From contig NC_134763.1 of assembly GCF_050436995.1 (NCBI RefSeq), forward strand, positions 2,294,001-2,358,000: a stretch of 64,000 nucleotides of DNA, given 5' to 3'. Below, in pieces: positions 46,216 through 56,650 of this stretch. The translations under genes were made by a program, and so were the position numbers. The stretch is from Anticarsia gemmatalis (taxonomy: Eukaryota; Arthropoda; Insecta; Lepidoptera; Erebidae). Every line of letters starts with the position of its first letter. The stretch's first letter is position 1. The notes below the pieces were generated by a model. That model ran no database searches, was not told the DNA's origin, and saw only the letters and a list, made by a program, of their open reading frames with translations.

Positions 46216-46990
46216 TTGTCTCCCCACCATTTTGATTTAAAAGTGGATGTACTTGAACTGTGACTGGGTCTTTTTAGTTCCTTTTTTGGGATTTATTTCT
46301 TGGCCCTTTAGTTTATTTTCTAGCTATCTTTTTGTCTATGCACATTTGACAGCATGTTTCGATCTTCACTGTGTTAAAAGACAATAACAATTAACCTATA
46401 AACACCAATTTGTCCAAGCTCGATTGCTGTTCATATAACATCTTCAAACCCACGTTTTAGCCAATTTACTTAATCTCTTGATGCATTTTGCACTATGATT
46501 CACTCTCTCATTGCATATTAGTTAAAGCCGTATTAATGACAATTTATATTTTTAGGCTTAACGCAGACACCTATCACTATCTCATCACTCAACAATAGTA
46601 ATTTTAAGAAAAAAAGTGCAATTTAGCGAAAAAAACTAAACACAAAATAGGTACTTTTGTCTCCATTGCACCACATTCAGGCATAGGAAGCCAATGTATT
46701 TAACTAAAACGCAAATTAACCCAGGAATTATACATCTGTGCGGCGTAAGGGCCTAAATTGCTCACCACCCTTTAATACCAACATAACCCTAATCCGATAC
46801 ACAGCGGACCAAAATTCCGCACCTGCCAAAGACCATCATGTACCATGTACTGTCGTAGAATCATTCGTACAGATGTAATGCTTAATTACGTACTAGATTA
46901 TAATGTAGAAAAATATAATCCCGGACGCTATTCGGCTGTTTTCTGACATAATTTGTCGCTATAATATAAATGCTAAATTCAGCTGACCAC
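46216..46990. other. Non-coding DNA without recognised features
   Basis: No gene or named repeat. Confidence 0.4.
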
Positions 46991-47178
46991 CTGTACCTCG
47001 ATTCTCTACCACTATCGACTACCGACAACCGGCTAGCTATCGACATTTGACATTTAGAATGTACTGCCAAAATGTTTCCTACGACACCCGTCAGAGGCGC
47101 TGATCAGATTTTCATACAAAATTTCTCGATGACAGTTCGGTTGTCGGTAGTCGATAGTAATAGAGTATTGAGCTGCTG
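46991..47178. mobile_element. MITE family M, copy 4
   Basis: The terminal repeats are well preserved: CTCTACCACTATCGACTACC / GGTAGTCGATAGTAATAGAG. The interior GCTAGCTATCGACATTTGAC and GGCGCTGATCAGATTTTCAT matches copy 2. About 188 bp, non-coding. Confidence 0.85.
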
Positions 47179-48223
47179 TTATACTTCTAAAGCTAATACT
47201 TGATTTGTTTACAAGCATGGAGAGGAAGATTGAGAGATGTATTAAACCCCAGACTATTTTTTAAACATCAACTTAGTAAAACCTTGTAAAATGTGTAAAC
47301 AGTCATTTGGCAACTCTTACTTACTCTCGACATAAAAACAGCTTCTTCTAAGATATAGTTCCTACGTATTATCATAAGTAAATTTTCTATTTCCACTGTA
47401 AAATCGTAAACATAAATATTGTATACAAATACATATGTTTACAATTTTAATTTAGATTTAAAATTTAATGTAGGATTTTAATGTTGTCAACAATATTTAA
47501 GATGCGTTTAAGTGCGTGTTAATATTGTTCTTCTGTTTGTTCCTACTCTATGGCCCTAGTACTAGTGTAGTAACATTACAAGATAATAGAACTGGCTGCG
47601 TTCCAGACAGTTTCGCTCGATGATGGGCCGACGGATTAACCTATGTTGTTTGCACCGCACTGTACAGTCTTACAATGTTATATTACCAGTGAGGATAAAC
47701 ACTGTTGTTTGGGTGATTACGTAATGGAGTTGCGTTTGCAAGATGGCTGCGCTCTCGCTTGCAATATTAAGCCGTCAAATCTTCGGTTCAGGAAATTATA
47801 CGTGTAGTAGTCGTAAGAGGTGTTAAAGTACGTGTTTCTTGGTGCAATTGTGCAATTGATGATATAATAAGACTTCCGAGATACTACTAAACGCGCGTGG
47901 TACATATTGCCTGAATTTTCATTGCGTTTTTAAAAAAAGAACCGTATTTTTGGCTCCAGTCGACCTTCTTCACGTAAAATGACAGAAAAATTCCGATTTT
48001 TAGGTCCCGCCCGAGAGCGTAATAGATATGTATATGGGATAGACTTTCTTTTTTGCGGTTAAATTGCTAAACCGATTTTAATTAACACCCATGATAAAGT
48101 CTCTCTTACTACCTAATTATTTCATAATTTGATTCAATTAGCAGGTCCAAAATATCAAAAAATCATACCACAACTAATAAATATCAAGTAAATACATAGA
48201 AAAAAATTATATCGGCCAACGTT
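47179..48223. other. Non-coding DNA without recognised features
   Basis: No gene or named repeat. Confidence 0.4.
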
Positions 48224-48490
48224 TTGTTTTGGTACGAAACGCGACAAAGGACCGCGTGTGTTTCGGATAAATCATTTTTTCAGGTGAAATACGATCACAT
48301 AAAACGTTTCCGAAAGCAATTAGTTGCTGTTACGACCGCAGACGAGGATACAGAAAAAATATATACAACGCACTGTGATGAAAAAACGCTGCGGTTGGTT
48401 GAAGATTTTTTCGAATTGAATATAAATGTTGATAGGCGTTTGATGGCAACTTATTGTGCTTTTCGTATTATAAAAATACATTTTAATTAA
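48224..48490 (+). CDS. Exon-like reading frame of unknown identity
   Basis: The frame is 88 codons. Its middle (48284 to about 48440) has coding-like character: many Lys, Arg, Asp and Glu, CpG-containing codons, and helix-prone stretches such as YDHIKRFRKQLV and EKTLRLVEDFFEL. It follows a good splice acceptor (ATTTTTTCAG, ending at 48283) in phase 0. No upstream exon is visible. It may be an exon of a host gene or a fragment of a transposon protein. I do not recognise it. Confidence 0.3.
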   Translation: MFWYETRQRTACVSDKSFFQVKYDHIKRFRKQLVAVTTADEDTEKIYTTHCDEKTLRLVEDFFELNINVDRRLMATYCAFRIIKIHFN

Positions 48491-49547
48491 GTAATTACTT
48501 GCTCAATATCATACAGTTCAATTGGTTTTACTTGGGATTAATGTGAAACAAGACAAAATTTTTGTTCCGGATTATTTTTGTGCCTTTATCTATTTAACTG
48601 GAATTGTAAAAATACTTGGTCAGTAATTAAATATCTCTAACTCATTTTTCATTTCCGTGTTTATACAAATCCGTGTTAGATTCCTATACGACAGTAATAT
48701 TGTATAAGGTGTTGTTCTACAGATTTATTTTTGTGGATATGATAGCCAACATTATTAACTTACAATCAACACAACTGCATTTAAATCTAAACAAATTTTA
48801 ACCTTCTTATATAACAAAACACTATGAAACAAGAAACAATCAAAATACTCAAAAAATATTGTCACCGAAAACGCCCACTTCCCCAGCCTAGTGCGTACAC
48901 AGACTTAATAAAAATAAATATTGTATCGCTAGAACGTTGCGGGTTTACGATATGGCCACAATAATTTAATACCGGCCGTGGATTAGGTATTTATTTAGGT
49001 ACCTGTTACTATTGGTATCGGTATCTCTTGTTTACGGTAACTGTTACTGGTTCGGCGGCTCATTGAATACAGTTCGATATTAGTTAGGGATGGATATTTA
49101 GTTGCTTTATGTGATGTTAGTATCGATTGGTATTTATTATATCATAACAATATTGTAGAATATTGAAAACACTATACATATTTCTAACGTAGAGTTAAAC
49201 GTCAACTATTAATTTACATAGCACTTTATGTGCGTAAAATAACCTAATTATAAGACTGCGTCTGTGTTTTTAAAAGCCCTGTTAATTACTTACAGCTTTA
49301 AGGCTTCCCATAATAAATTGCAATGACCATTACCAAAAACAAATCCTACAAATTTTCTTAGTATTCAAAATACACATGCAGAACGTATTATCGTTGAATT
49401 TTATATTGCTGGTAAATACATAAGTGTCAGAGAATCATGAAATACTAGGTATATTCTATACGTCGTGATGTTTGACTTCATCTACTTCATTCAAGGAATA
49501 TATTTTAACTATAAAAGTAGTATTTGAACCCAAGTCTCTAATTTAAA
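48491..49547. other. Non-coding DNA without recognised features
   Basis: AT-rich; no gene or named repeat. Confidence 0.4.
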
Positions 49548-49618
49548 TCTCACTAAAATCAATTTTGCGCTTAATGCGTGATAGCATGTGAGACTTTCGT
49601 ATTTATAACATTAGTATA
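49548..49618 (-). repeat. Degraded Helitron family B 5' end
   Basis: CACTAAAATCAATTTTGCGC, AATGCGTGATAGCATG and GACTTTCGTATTTATAACAT ending in TTAGTATA resemble the family B start in minus orientation. It lies directly against the left end of the next element, which may have inserted into it. Confidence 0.45.
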
Positions 49619-50410
49619 TCGTCCCCGTAGAACGAAAAGTCATTAAGTAACAAAATGTTCAAAATCGACTTATAAATACCAATAAAATCAGTAATTTTTT
49701 CTCCATATTTCTGTCTTACTCTCGTATTCATAACGTAATTATTTAGAAAAATGTAAATCGCGAGACTTAATTAAGTACATTATTTGATTTGTGACAGTTG
49801 AGTTACAAGTAACTAAGTCACCTGATTACTTTTTCTCTTCTTTGTTGAAAAAGATACTTACGCATTAAAGTTCCTTATCTACTTTTTCCGCATTACTCCC
49901 TATAGGCATGTCTTAAAAAATAGTAATGCGAAAACTCATCAAAGTGACTTAGTAATTTTATTGTATGTGATATTTTGTGCGAAAAGTAACTAACTACCAT
50001 TGATTATTTTTCGACCTATATTATTTAAGACCAGACGTTTAAAAGAAAAAACGACAACTAACTATAGTGTTCTGGTTAATATTTTCCCTGACTGTAGATG
50101 ACATAACACATTAGAGTATTATAATTAAAATGTTTTGGTTACTTTTCACTCAGCAAAAACACTACTAGATGAAAGGTTGGTAACTATGTCCCGTGATACG
50201 ATGCTACTTAGTGAGATTACGCAATTTGACCTTAGGACCCTCGCCGCGCCCGCGCATTATTGCAGTCATTCGCGGAGGCGTATTTTAAGATGGCGCGCCC
50301 TGGGCTCCGCTTGCTTTCCGCCCCATCAAGGAATGAAAAAACTAAACTTTATTTTCATTTTTAACAAATTAGTTTTTTACATTGTCCTGATCAATTTTAT
50401 TTATTAAATG

Positions 50411-52670
50411 GGCTTTAATCGACCTTCACCTCCTCTGGGCAGGCTGAGTCGTCCAGATCTGTAATGCTCAGTTCCGCGGTCTTTGTGGGCCTGGATACCA
50501 GGTGTCCTCCCCGATAACTTCCCTCAATTTAGAGGCCAGGGGATCCGCTTTTCCGGTCCCTGACCCCTGGGAGCTCAATATTCGAGCTCCCGTAGCCGCA
50601 ACCCCGAAGCGGACTATTTCATTGTCGGCTTGGTTTATTTTGTCCTTTGCGTCCCTAATAACGTCTCTATATGTCGCACCGCTTTTTGCCGCCTTCAGCT
50701 GCAGCTGGAGCCCGAAGATTGGGCGCCTTCTTCTTCCTTCTTCTTTTATTACAGAATTGATAAGTATCTAAACGACAATAGCTCTTGGGATTAGTCGCTC
50801 GCTTGATTAGGATTCTTTGAAATTAGGGAACTTTGCCATAAATTGTATAAACTCAGTAGCAGTAGGTCTAAATATTGTAAAATATGGGCAATTAATGATG
50901 CAAATAGGTGATGTAACATCATAAAACTGTCACTTTTTTTCTTATATATTGTTCACAACCAATTTGCTCACTTCCTGCCCATATTCTTATTATATAGGTG
51001 CTCCCAACATACGGTATGTTCAGAGACTAATAAATAACCTAACTATATTCATTTTCCTTAATTGAGGTTTAGTCTATATTGCTGATTGTTGGCAGCTCCT
51101 CGCATGATCAATTATTGTATCAACCACATTGTAAAACTTTTGGCGATTGAAAAGAGTGGCCGTGAGTTTCTTGCTAGCTCTTCTCATAAGGCTCCACCCC
51201 CTTTCCGAGCCAGTGGTAGATTCAGTAATTGTAACGACTATCATAAGTGTCAATATTTGACCTAAATGAATAAATGATTTGATTTTGATTTTGATTTTCT
51301 TGCCCTTTTTGTCGGCTTCCGTAGCCTTGGGCGCCTTGCTATTTTTCCCGACGAACCGAACAGAGTCTGCTACTCTTTGGCAGCCGTCGGTTTAGTGAAC
51401 GGCGGTTTGGAAGCCACTGCACTGTAAGACGCGGCTGTTTACCCTGCTTCTCCTTGGTCCGGAGACATGTGAGCTGCGGTGCGGTGGCGGTGGCGTGGCG
51501 AATGCGTTAGCAGGTACAGCTGAGGACGCTGCCCCTGGTTTTTCTGGCGCGGGGGTTGATGCCGTTGCCTGTGACATGTGATCGACCTCCTCTTGCAAGC
51601 GATAATTCTGGGCCTGACGCGCCAAATTCTCCTTCGTGGCATACTGCCAGCTCGACTCCGACACTGCCAGTTTGATGTTCCTGGCAGCGTCTTTGAGGGA
51701 CTTCATAAAGGTCACCCTTGAGGTGATCGGATTTGTCGGCCACCTTTACCACTGCCTGGTGGTGAGTGAGGATGGTGTCCGCCAGCTGGATGGTGAATTT
51801 GTCCTAAGGGTCATTGTCTGACACTTGCTTCCCCGGCGCTTTCTTTTTCTTCCCCGACCCTTCCGACTCCTCGGACTCGGGGCGCAGTCGTCTCTTCCGC
51901 CAAAGGCGGCCACTCTCGGATAGATGAGTTGCATTCGAAACTACGCTCATGTCGGAGCCAGTGTTGGATTCGACACCAGATTCCCGAGCGACCTTCGACC
52001 TCGTCCTCACCGACGAGGGTCGCGCAAACTGGGCGTGCTCCGACCCTCCGCAACTATGCTATGCAGTCAATACGGCTGGGCTTCTTGCCCCCGATCTCCT
52101 CGGGTTTGAGCTTCTCGCCTCTCCCGATTACATCATTTGGGTTCGTTTTCAAATTTATATTATCCAAACAGTTCCCGCGAGTGTGGTGGCAAGTATCGTT
52201 CCACCGAGGTAGAGGCCCCATAATCCGGTGACCCTTATACTACTGGAGGGCGGGAGGTGCCCCAGTGGCCGCTTGCATCTGGTTTTTCTGGCGCGAATGA
52301 ACTCTGACCACGCAAGACCCCTAAAGGGGGCGCCACTGCTGGAGTTACTCGGGATTTTCACAGAGGTGGTCTCCTCGCGACCCAGCCGGTTAAGGCAAGG
52401 CCCTCGGTCAAGAATGGACGGATTTACGATAACCGACGGTTGACGAGGGCGGCAGCGGCCTGGCTCTTCGTCAGCTCGGGGCAGTGTGAGTGCCTACTGA
52501 GCCCGTCCTCCCACTGACGGCTCAGTCCCGCACCTGTGTCCTCTGCAAACAGAGGGACACGCACAGTAATTTCACTGTTTCCCCAACCTTTCAATTCCAC
52601 TAAGCCCCCTCACCACGACAAGATGCAGACCCAAGAGAGGAAACCGGCCCGGGCTATAGACCTTCTAGCC
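50411..52670 (-). pseudogene. R1-like LINE: 5' UTR and ORF1 (gag), decayed
   Basis: This GC-rich minus-strand block has a start near 52010 (MRTRSKVARESGVESNTGSD) after a 5' UTR-like stretch reaching about 52670. Coiled-coil-like gag sequence follows (MTFMKSLKDAARNIKLAVSE, 51715 leftwards). After an interruption at about 50760-51300, the C-terminal part continues with YRDVIRDAKDKINQADNE and ELSITDLDDSACPEE (50411-50730), typical of R1/TRAS-type ORF1. Several frameshifts and stops separate these parts. ORF2 is absent. Confidence 0.75.
51140..51297 (+). repeat. LINE 3'-end repeat, copy 2
   Basis: GTGAGTTTCTTGCTAGCTCT, CATAAGTGTCAATATTTGAC and AATAAATGATTTGATTTTGA, then GATTTT repeats, parallel 38396-38570 in opposite orientation. 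It splits the gag pseudogene, so it inserted later. Confidence 0.7.
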
Positions 52671-52675
52671 CTAGT

Positions 52676-52861
52676 GTAAATACACCCCTGTCAAGGAAAG
52701 ATTTGTTAAATCTTTGTGTCAAAGGTGTCATACCAAGCGAACTTTATCCTTGGTATGAATCTTTACCTGTTAGTAACGATGTGGTGGATAGGCTATGTAT
52801 TGTGAGCCTGACGTCACTTAGCTCGAGGAAGAAGAGGAAAATGATGTGGCTACATCATTAA
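52676..52861 (+). pseudogene. Possible transposase C-terminal remnant
   Basis: An open stretch of 61 codons ends at TAA (52859-52861). It contains SRKDLLNLCVKGVIP followed by SELYPWYESLP, which resembles the end of large insect transposon-encoded proteins that I remember only in general form. It reads toward the right end of the surrounding element, the expected place for a transposase C-terminus. There is no upstream catalytic domain; that region is replaced by LINE sequence. Confidence 0.35.
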
Positions 52862-53428
52862 TGCTGTTCTATTGATGATTTTGTAACGTGTTCTTGTTCA
52901 TTATGTTTTAATTAGGTTTTGTATACTTAAAGACAGTTTTTTTTTCAATTAATGTTGCCTAAGAATGTTGTTTTACTTTTAAACTTTTCAACTGATAGGA
53001 CACTAGTTTTAAATTAGGCAATAAATAAGCAAAGTCTATTTAGTTGGGTATTTTATTTAGACATAGTTATGTAAAATATGTTTTACTCCTAAAATAACTA
53101 ACTGATTTTAGTTACTAGTATAATATTTAAATGCTGATGCGAAAACTAACTAACTACATGTGAAAAGTAACTAAGTGACAGATAAATAGGTAAAACTTGG
53201 GGTAAAACAAATTATCCTTCACAGTTAATAATTTATATACTATTTTCGTGGTTTAATACATATAACATATACTTAATTAATATATCTTCAAAAATAAACC
53301 TTTCGTACATCGATAACTAATCTTCGAAAAAAGTTATATTTTTTTTTGTCATTTAAGACATAAAACACCTCGTATCTCAAAATCACTTAGGTGTTAGTTA
53401 GTGATTTTTCGCTCTACGGGGACGATAT

Positions 53429-53784
53429 ACTTTTAAATACAAATAACTTGTACTTAGATGCAATTGAATAAATAAATCAGCTCTCTATACTATTTGTTCA
53501 ACTAAACAATGCTATCAAGACAGTCCGGCACGCTCGTGGTGTAATCCGTAGGATTCCGTAGACTAGACCACAACGTTGTGGACTAATCCTTGCAAGAAAC
53601 ATTAATAGCACATTCATTGTGAGTTTACATGCAGCCTGCATAAGCTATGAGAAACGATCTAAGGTTTCAAATGGATTGTTCTTCTATTAAAGACTGTTTG
53701 TTTTGAATGTTTTTTACTGTCATCGGAAAAAAGAGATACTTTTTTAGATATCTCGTGAAATAAATTTTTATATTTGTTTCTTTT
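53429..53784. other. Non-coding DNA without recognised features
   Basis: No gene or named repeat. Confidence 0.4.
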
Positions 53785-53995
53785 TTAGACAACCCCCACA
53801 CTAAGAATTGCTCTTGTGTCGCGGGGACTTTTACCAACATACAAACAACGGACACAAAGTACAACCAGGACCGTAACAATTATTTGTGGAATTATCACAA
53901 AAATAACTGTCCCCAGGTGGGAATTGAACTTACGACCTCCCGACGCAATAGTAGCGGCGAGGTGACCTTAACCACTGCGCCACGGAGGCAGTCAA
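53785..53995 (-). repeat. Second tRNA-derived SINE family
   Basis: On the minus strand: head TGCCTCCGTGGCGCAGTGGT (A-box) and GGTCGTAAGTTCAATTCCCA (B-box), then a body with GGACTTTTACC-type complement and GTGTCGCGGGGAC, ending in a GTGGGGGTTGTCT-like segment. It differs in head and body from the family at 44311-44629. Confidence 0.75.
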
Positions 53996-54707
53996 AGTAA
54001 AGTTCTTTGCTTTAGGGGATAATAATCCATATTGTTTCATTCATTCTGTACTTTAAGAGCGTTTTATTTTAAAGGCAACTCCGTAAAAACAAATGGTATA
54101 TAACTAATAAAGTTTAACTCAAACATAAATTATTTATTTACTAGTATTAGTGTTATTCCTTGCACTGGCAAGCTTTATCAGTTTATTCTGACATTATTTT
54201 TATTTATTTTGTATTTCATTATATACACAAGCGTTAAATCCTTACACGTTTTCCTTCATAAAAATACATCTAATACTTTAATTAAACAGGTTCCATTATC
54301 GTGAGGACAAATTGAAGTCTTTTATGAAACAAAACTCGTCAGGTCACGGCATGTGTTAGGAATTTTACAGAAATTCAATAAAGTGTATGAACGGAGCTCG
54401 ACGCCTATACTGTTCGTTTGATTCTGGTAGAGTCATAGTGAGAGCGGGTCCGTAAAAAACACGATTTTTCCGGGTAATTTTATCTATAGAGTTAGATTAG
54501 CTGATCTTGATTTTATGACGTTGTATTCAATAAAAGTATTTTGTGATTGATATTTTTGAATGCTAGAACTCTATAAATATCGAATGGTAAAAACATCAAT
54601 ATTTCTGCCTGTTCATTAGTACAGCAAAATATATATAATGTTGTTATCTAAATTAATTGAAATTATAAAGTGTTCAATTAATTTATTTAAAATTATAAGC
54701 AGTAATT
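53996..54707. other. Non-coding DNA without recognised features
   Basis: AT-rich; no gene or named repeat. Confidence 0.4.
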
Positions 54708-54922
54708 AAATATTCTACCGAGCTTGCAGGGATAGCCGAGTGGTTTAAGTTGGCACCTCCCACGCAAGTGGTTGCAGGATCAAACCCGAGGCAACACACC
54801 AATGACTTTTCGAAGTTATGTGTATATTATATATGTTATTAGAAATAATTATCATTTGATACAACGGTGAAGAAAAACATTGTGATGAAATCTGCTTGCA
54901 TAAATAAATATTATACCGAGCT
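54708..54922 (+). mobile_element. Short tRNA-derived SINE copy with 17-bp target duplication
   Basis: AAATATTCTACCGAGCT (54708-54724) and AAATATTATACCGAGCT (54906-54922) differ at one base and bracket the copy. The head GATAGCCGAGTGG, GTTGCAGGATCAAACCC and the first part of the body, to about GAAAAACATTGTGATGAAA, are present; the second half of the body is missing. Confidence 0.85.
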
Positions 54923-55482
54923 GGAGCATATTTAATAAGTTCAAATTCACCCATCATGCGTTATAACTTTCAATAAACAGCCATCAAAATTAACTCCACA
55001 AAATTTTCATACACTCTCCTCTCCCTCACTGGAGCCCTACCGTTCGGCTATTTTAATTAACTACGATACAGGAATTTTCTTTATTAACCACCGGAAAAAG
55101 TGTTGCGCTGCCATATTAATTGGGAAACGATTTTTTTCACAATTTCATTCATCTAGCGGAATTAACAAAGGGCATTCACAACTTTGCTTGCTTTTCGAAA
55201 TTCCATGAACAATGGTGCTTTTATTTTCGAAAATAAATATTTTTTTCCACCATATTACTGAACAATGAGATCGGTATTGTTTTTCGCTTTGACTTCAAAT
55301 GTGTTGTTTGGTGAAAAGTTTGGAGTTGTGTTTGTTTAAGCCTTTTATTGTAGAGGAATGCTTTTTATTTTATAAACAATTTAGTCCGATTTTCTGTGAG
55401 TGTAAAGGAGATACTTATTCATGTTGTGTGCGCCAACAAGCCTAGTCTTCTGAATTTTATTTTATAAGCTTTTTATGCCTCC
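54923..55482. other. Non-coding DNA without recognised features
   Basis: No gene or named repeat. Confidence 0.4.
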
Positions 55483-55580
55483 ATGGCACAGTGGTTAACG
55501 TGTCACTATGCCAATACCATTTTATGGTCCTGGGTTCGATTCTTACATCCACATTCTACACATTCTATAGATAATTTATA
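55483..55580 (+). repeat. tRNA-like SINE head fragment
   Basis: CCTCCATGGCACAGTGGTTA (A-box) and GGTCCTGGGTTCGATTCTTA (B-box) form a degenerate tRNA-like unit. Its stems do not pair well enough for a functional tRNA. It resembles the head of the family at 53785-53995. Confidence 0.55.
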
Positions 55581-56029
55581 TTTAGTCATGCATGAAAATT
55601 AAGTAAAATTTTTACATTTCTTTACACATCAATATTGTCTTGAAGAAAAGCTAAGTATGGCTTTTCGTGAATTTGTCATACGTAGTAAGCATCATTATCA
55701 AATTATGCTCTTTTATTTACAAAGCGCCAGGCATAACACACATATTTTCAAAAATTGTTCAATTAAACAAAGCCAGTATTCATCCGTTATTTGAATAGAA
55801 AATCTGTATCCGAGATCCTAAAATATGGAATAAATAACGGGCATTTGTTCGAAAAAATGGGGACAAAATGAAACCGAATACAAAGTAATATTTGCAAAAC
55901 AATGTCGTTAAACGCTTTTAATCCGCAAATAGATTACCGAAAACGTATTGTAAAAGTCAATTTATCATGATTTACATTGTGCTTTAAGGTACAAGCTTTT
56001 CGCGTTTGTCAGCTTAGCCTTTTTTCCAA
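55581..56029. other. Non-coding DNA without recognised features
   Basis: No gene or named repeat. Confidence 0.4.
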
Positions 56030-56370
56030 GCTATGTTGGAGTCGGCTTCCAGTTTCACCGGATGCAGCTGAATACCAGTGTTTTACATGGAGCGACTGCC
56101 TATCTGACCTCCACAACCCAGTTACCTGGGATAACACGGTACCCTTCGGTAAGACTGGTTGTCAGACTTTCAAGCTTCTGACTACTGTTAACGACTGTCA
56201 AAGATCTTCGAAATTGACAGCCGGGACCCACAATTTAACGTGCCTTCCGAAACACGGAGGAACTCGATATGTATAAGATGGTCACCCATCCACAAATCAA
56301 CCTCGCCAAGCGTTGCTTAACCTCAGAGATCGATCCGCGCGGCTGTTGTTATCTAAGCCACGAGCTCCTT
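56030..56370 (-). repeat. CR1/Zenon-like LINE 3' end, longer form
   Basis: On the minus strand: GGTTAAGCAACGCTTGGCGA, GGATGGGTGACCATCTTATA, TCCGTGTTTCGGAAGGCACG, and further GTATTCAGCTGCATCCGGTG with ACTGGAAGCCGACTCCAAC. The first half parallels 12764-13023 and the last part parallels 60720-60860. Confidence 0.65.
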
Positions 56371-56650
56371 AGCTTTTCGCGTTTGTAATTTAGTTTTTAT
56401 TGATTGACAATTAACATTCTACCTCAAGAGGAAATTCGTAATCAAATAAAGACCTAGTATAATGGAAAAAATTAATTCCATGGAAGTAACTATAAGTCTA
56501 AAACGTATTTCAGATTTTAGAAAATAGCTATTTTGTTTTTGCAACTGTGGTCTGATACAGCTACTCCATTTTGAATCTAAACATAATTATTATGATAAAT
56601 CGTGCATGCCACGGCTCTGTACTTTGTTGCCTGACTGAACTACAATATAT

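Larger units (their letters stand above)
49616..53428. mobile_element. 3.8-kb DNA-transposon-like element with inverted ends
   Basis: The outer ends are inverted copies beginning CGTCCCCGTAG (49620 rightwards; 53424 leftwards) and remain similar for about 35 bp. ATAT flanks both ends (49616-49619, 53425-53428), the same arrangement as at 8197-9493. Inside each end are several variants of GCGAAAAGTAACTAACTAC (49632, 49928, 49979; 53141, 53160, 53393), a subterminal array. The middle is filled by a decayed LINE (50411-52670) and other repeats. A possible transposase tail lies at 52676-52861. The element is not autonomous now. Confidence 0.65.

Noticed and set aside
51636..52443. Plus-strand frames of 60-100 codons
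   Set aside because: They lie opposite the LINE gag pseudogene and 5' UTR; high GC alone explains their length.
53914..53990. A minus-strand tRNA gene
   Set aside because: The boxes are present, but stems pair poorly and the sequence runs into a SINE-like body.
54727..54800. A tRNA gene suggested by A-box and B-box-like sequences
   Set aside because: The unit lacks a pairing acceptor stem, continues into the SINE body, and has SINE-type target duplications. It is a SINE head, not a tRNA gene.
55977..56276. A 99-codon plus-strand frame
   Set aside because: It overlaps the CR1/Zenon-like repeat in antisense and lacks a domain.
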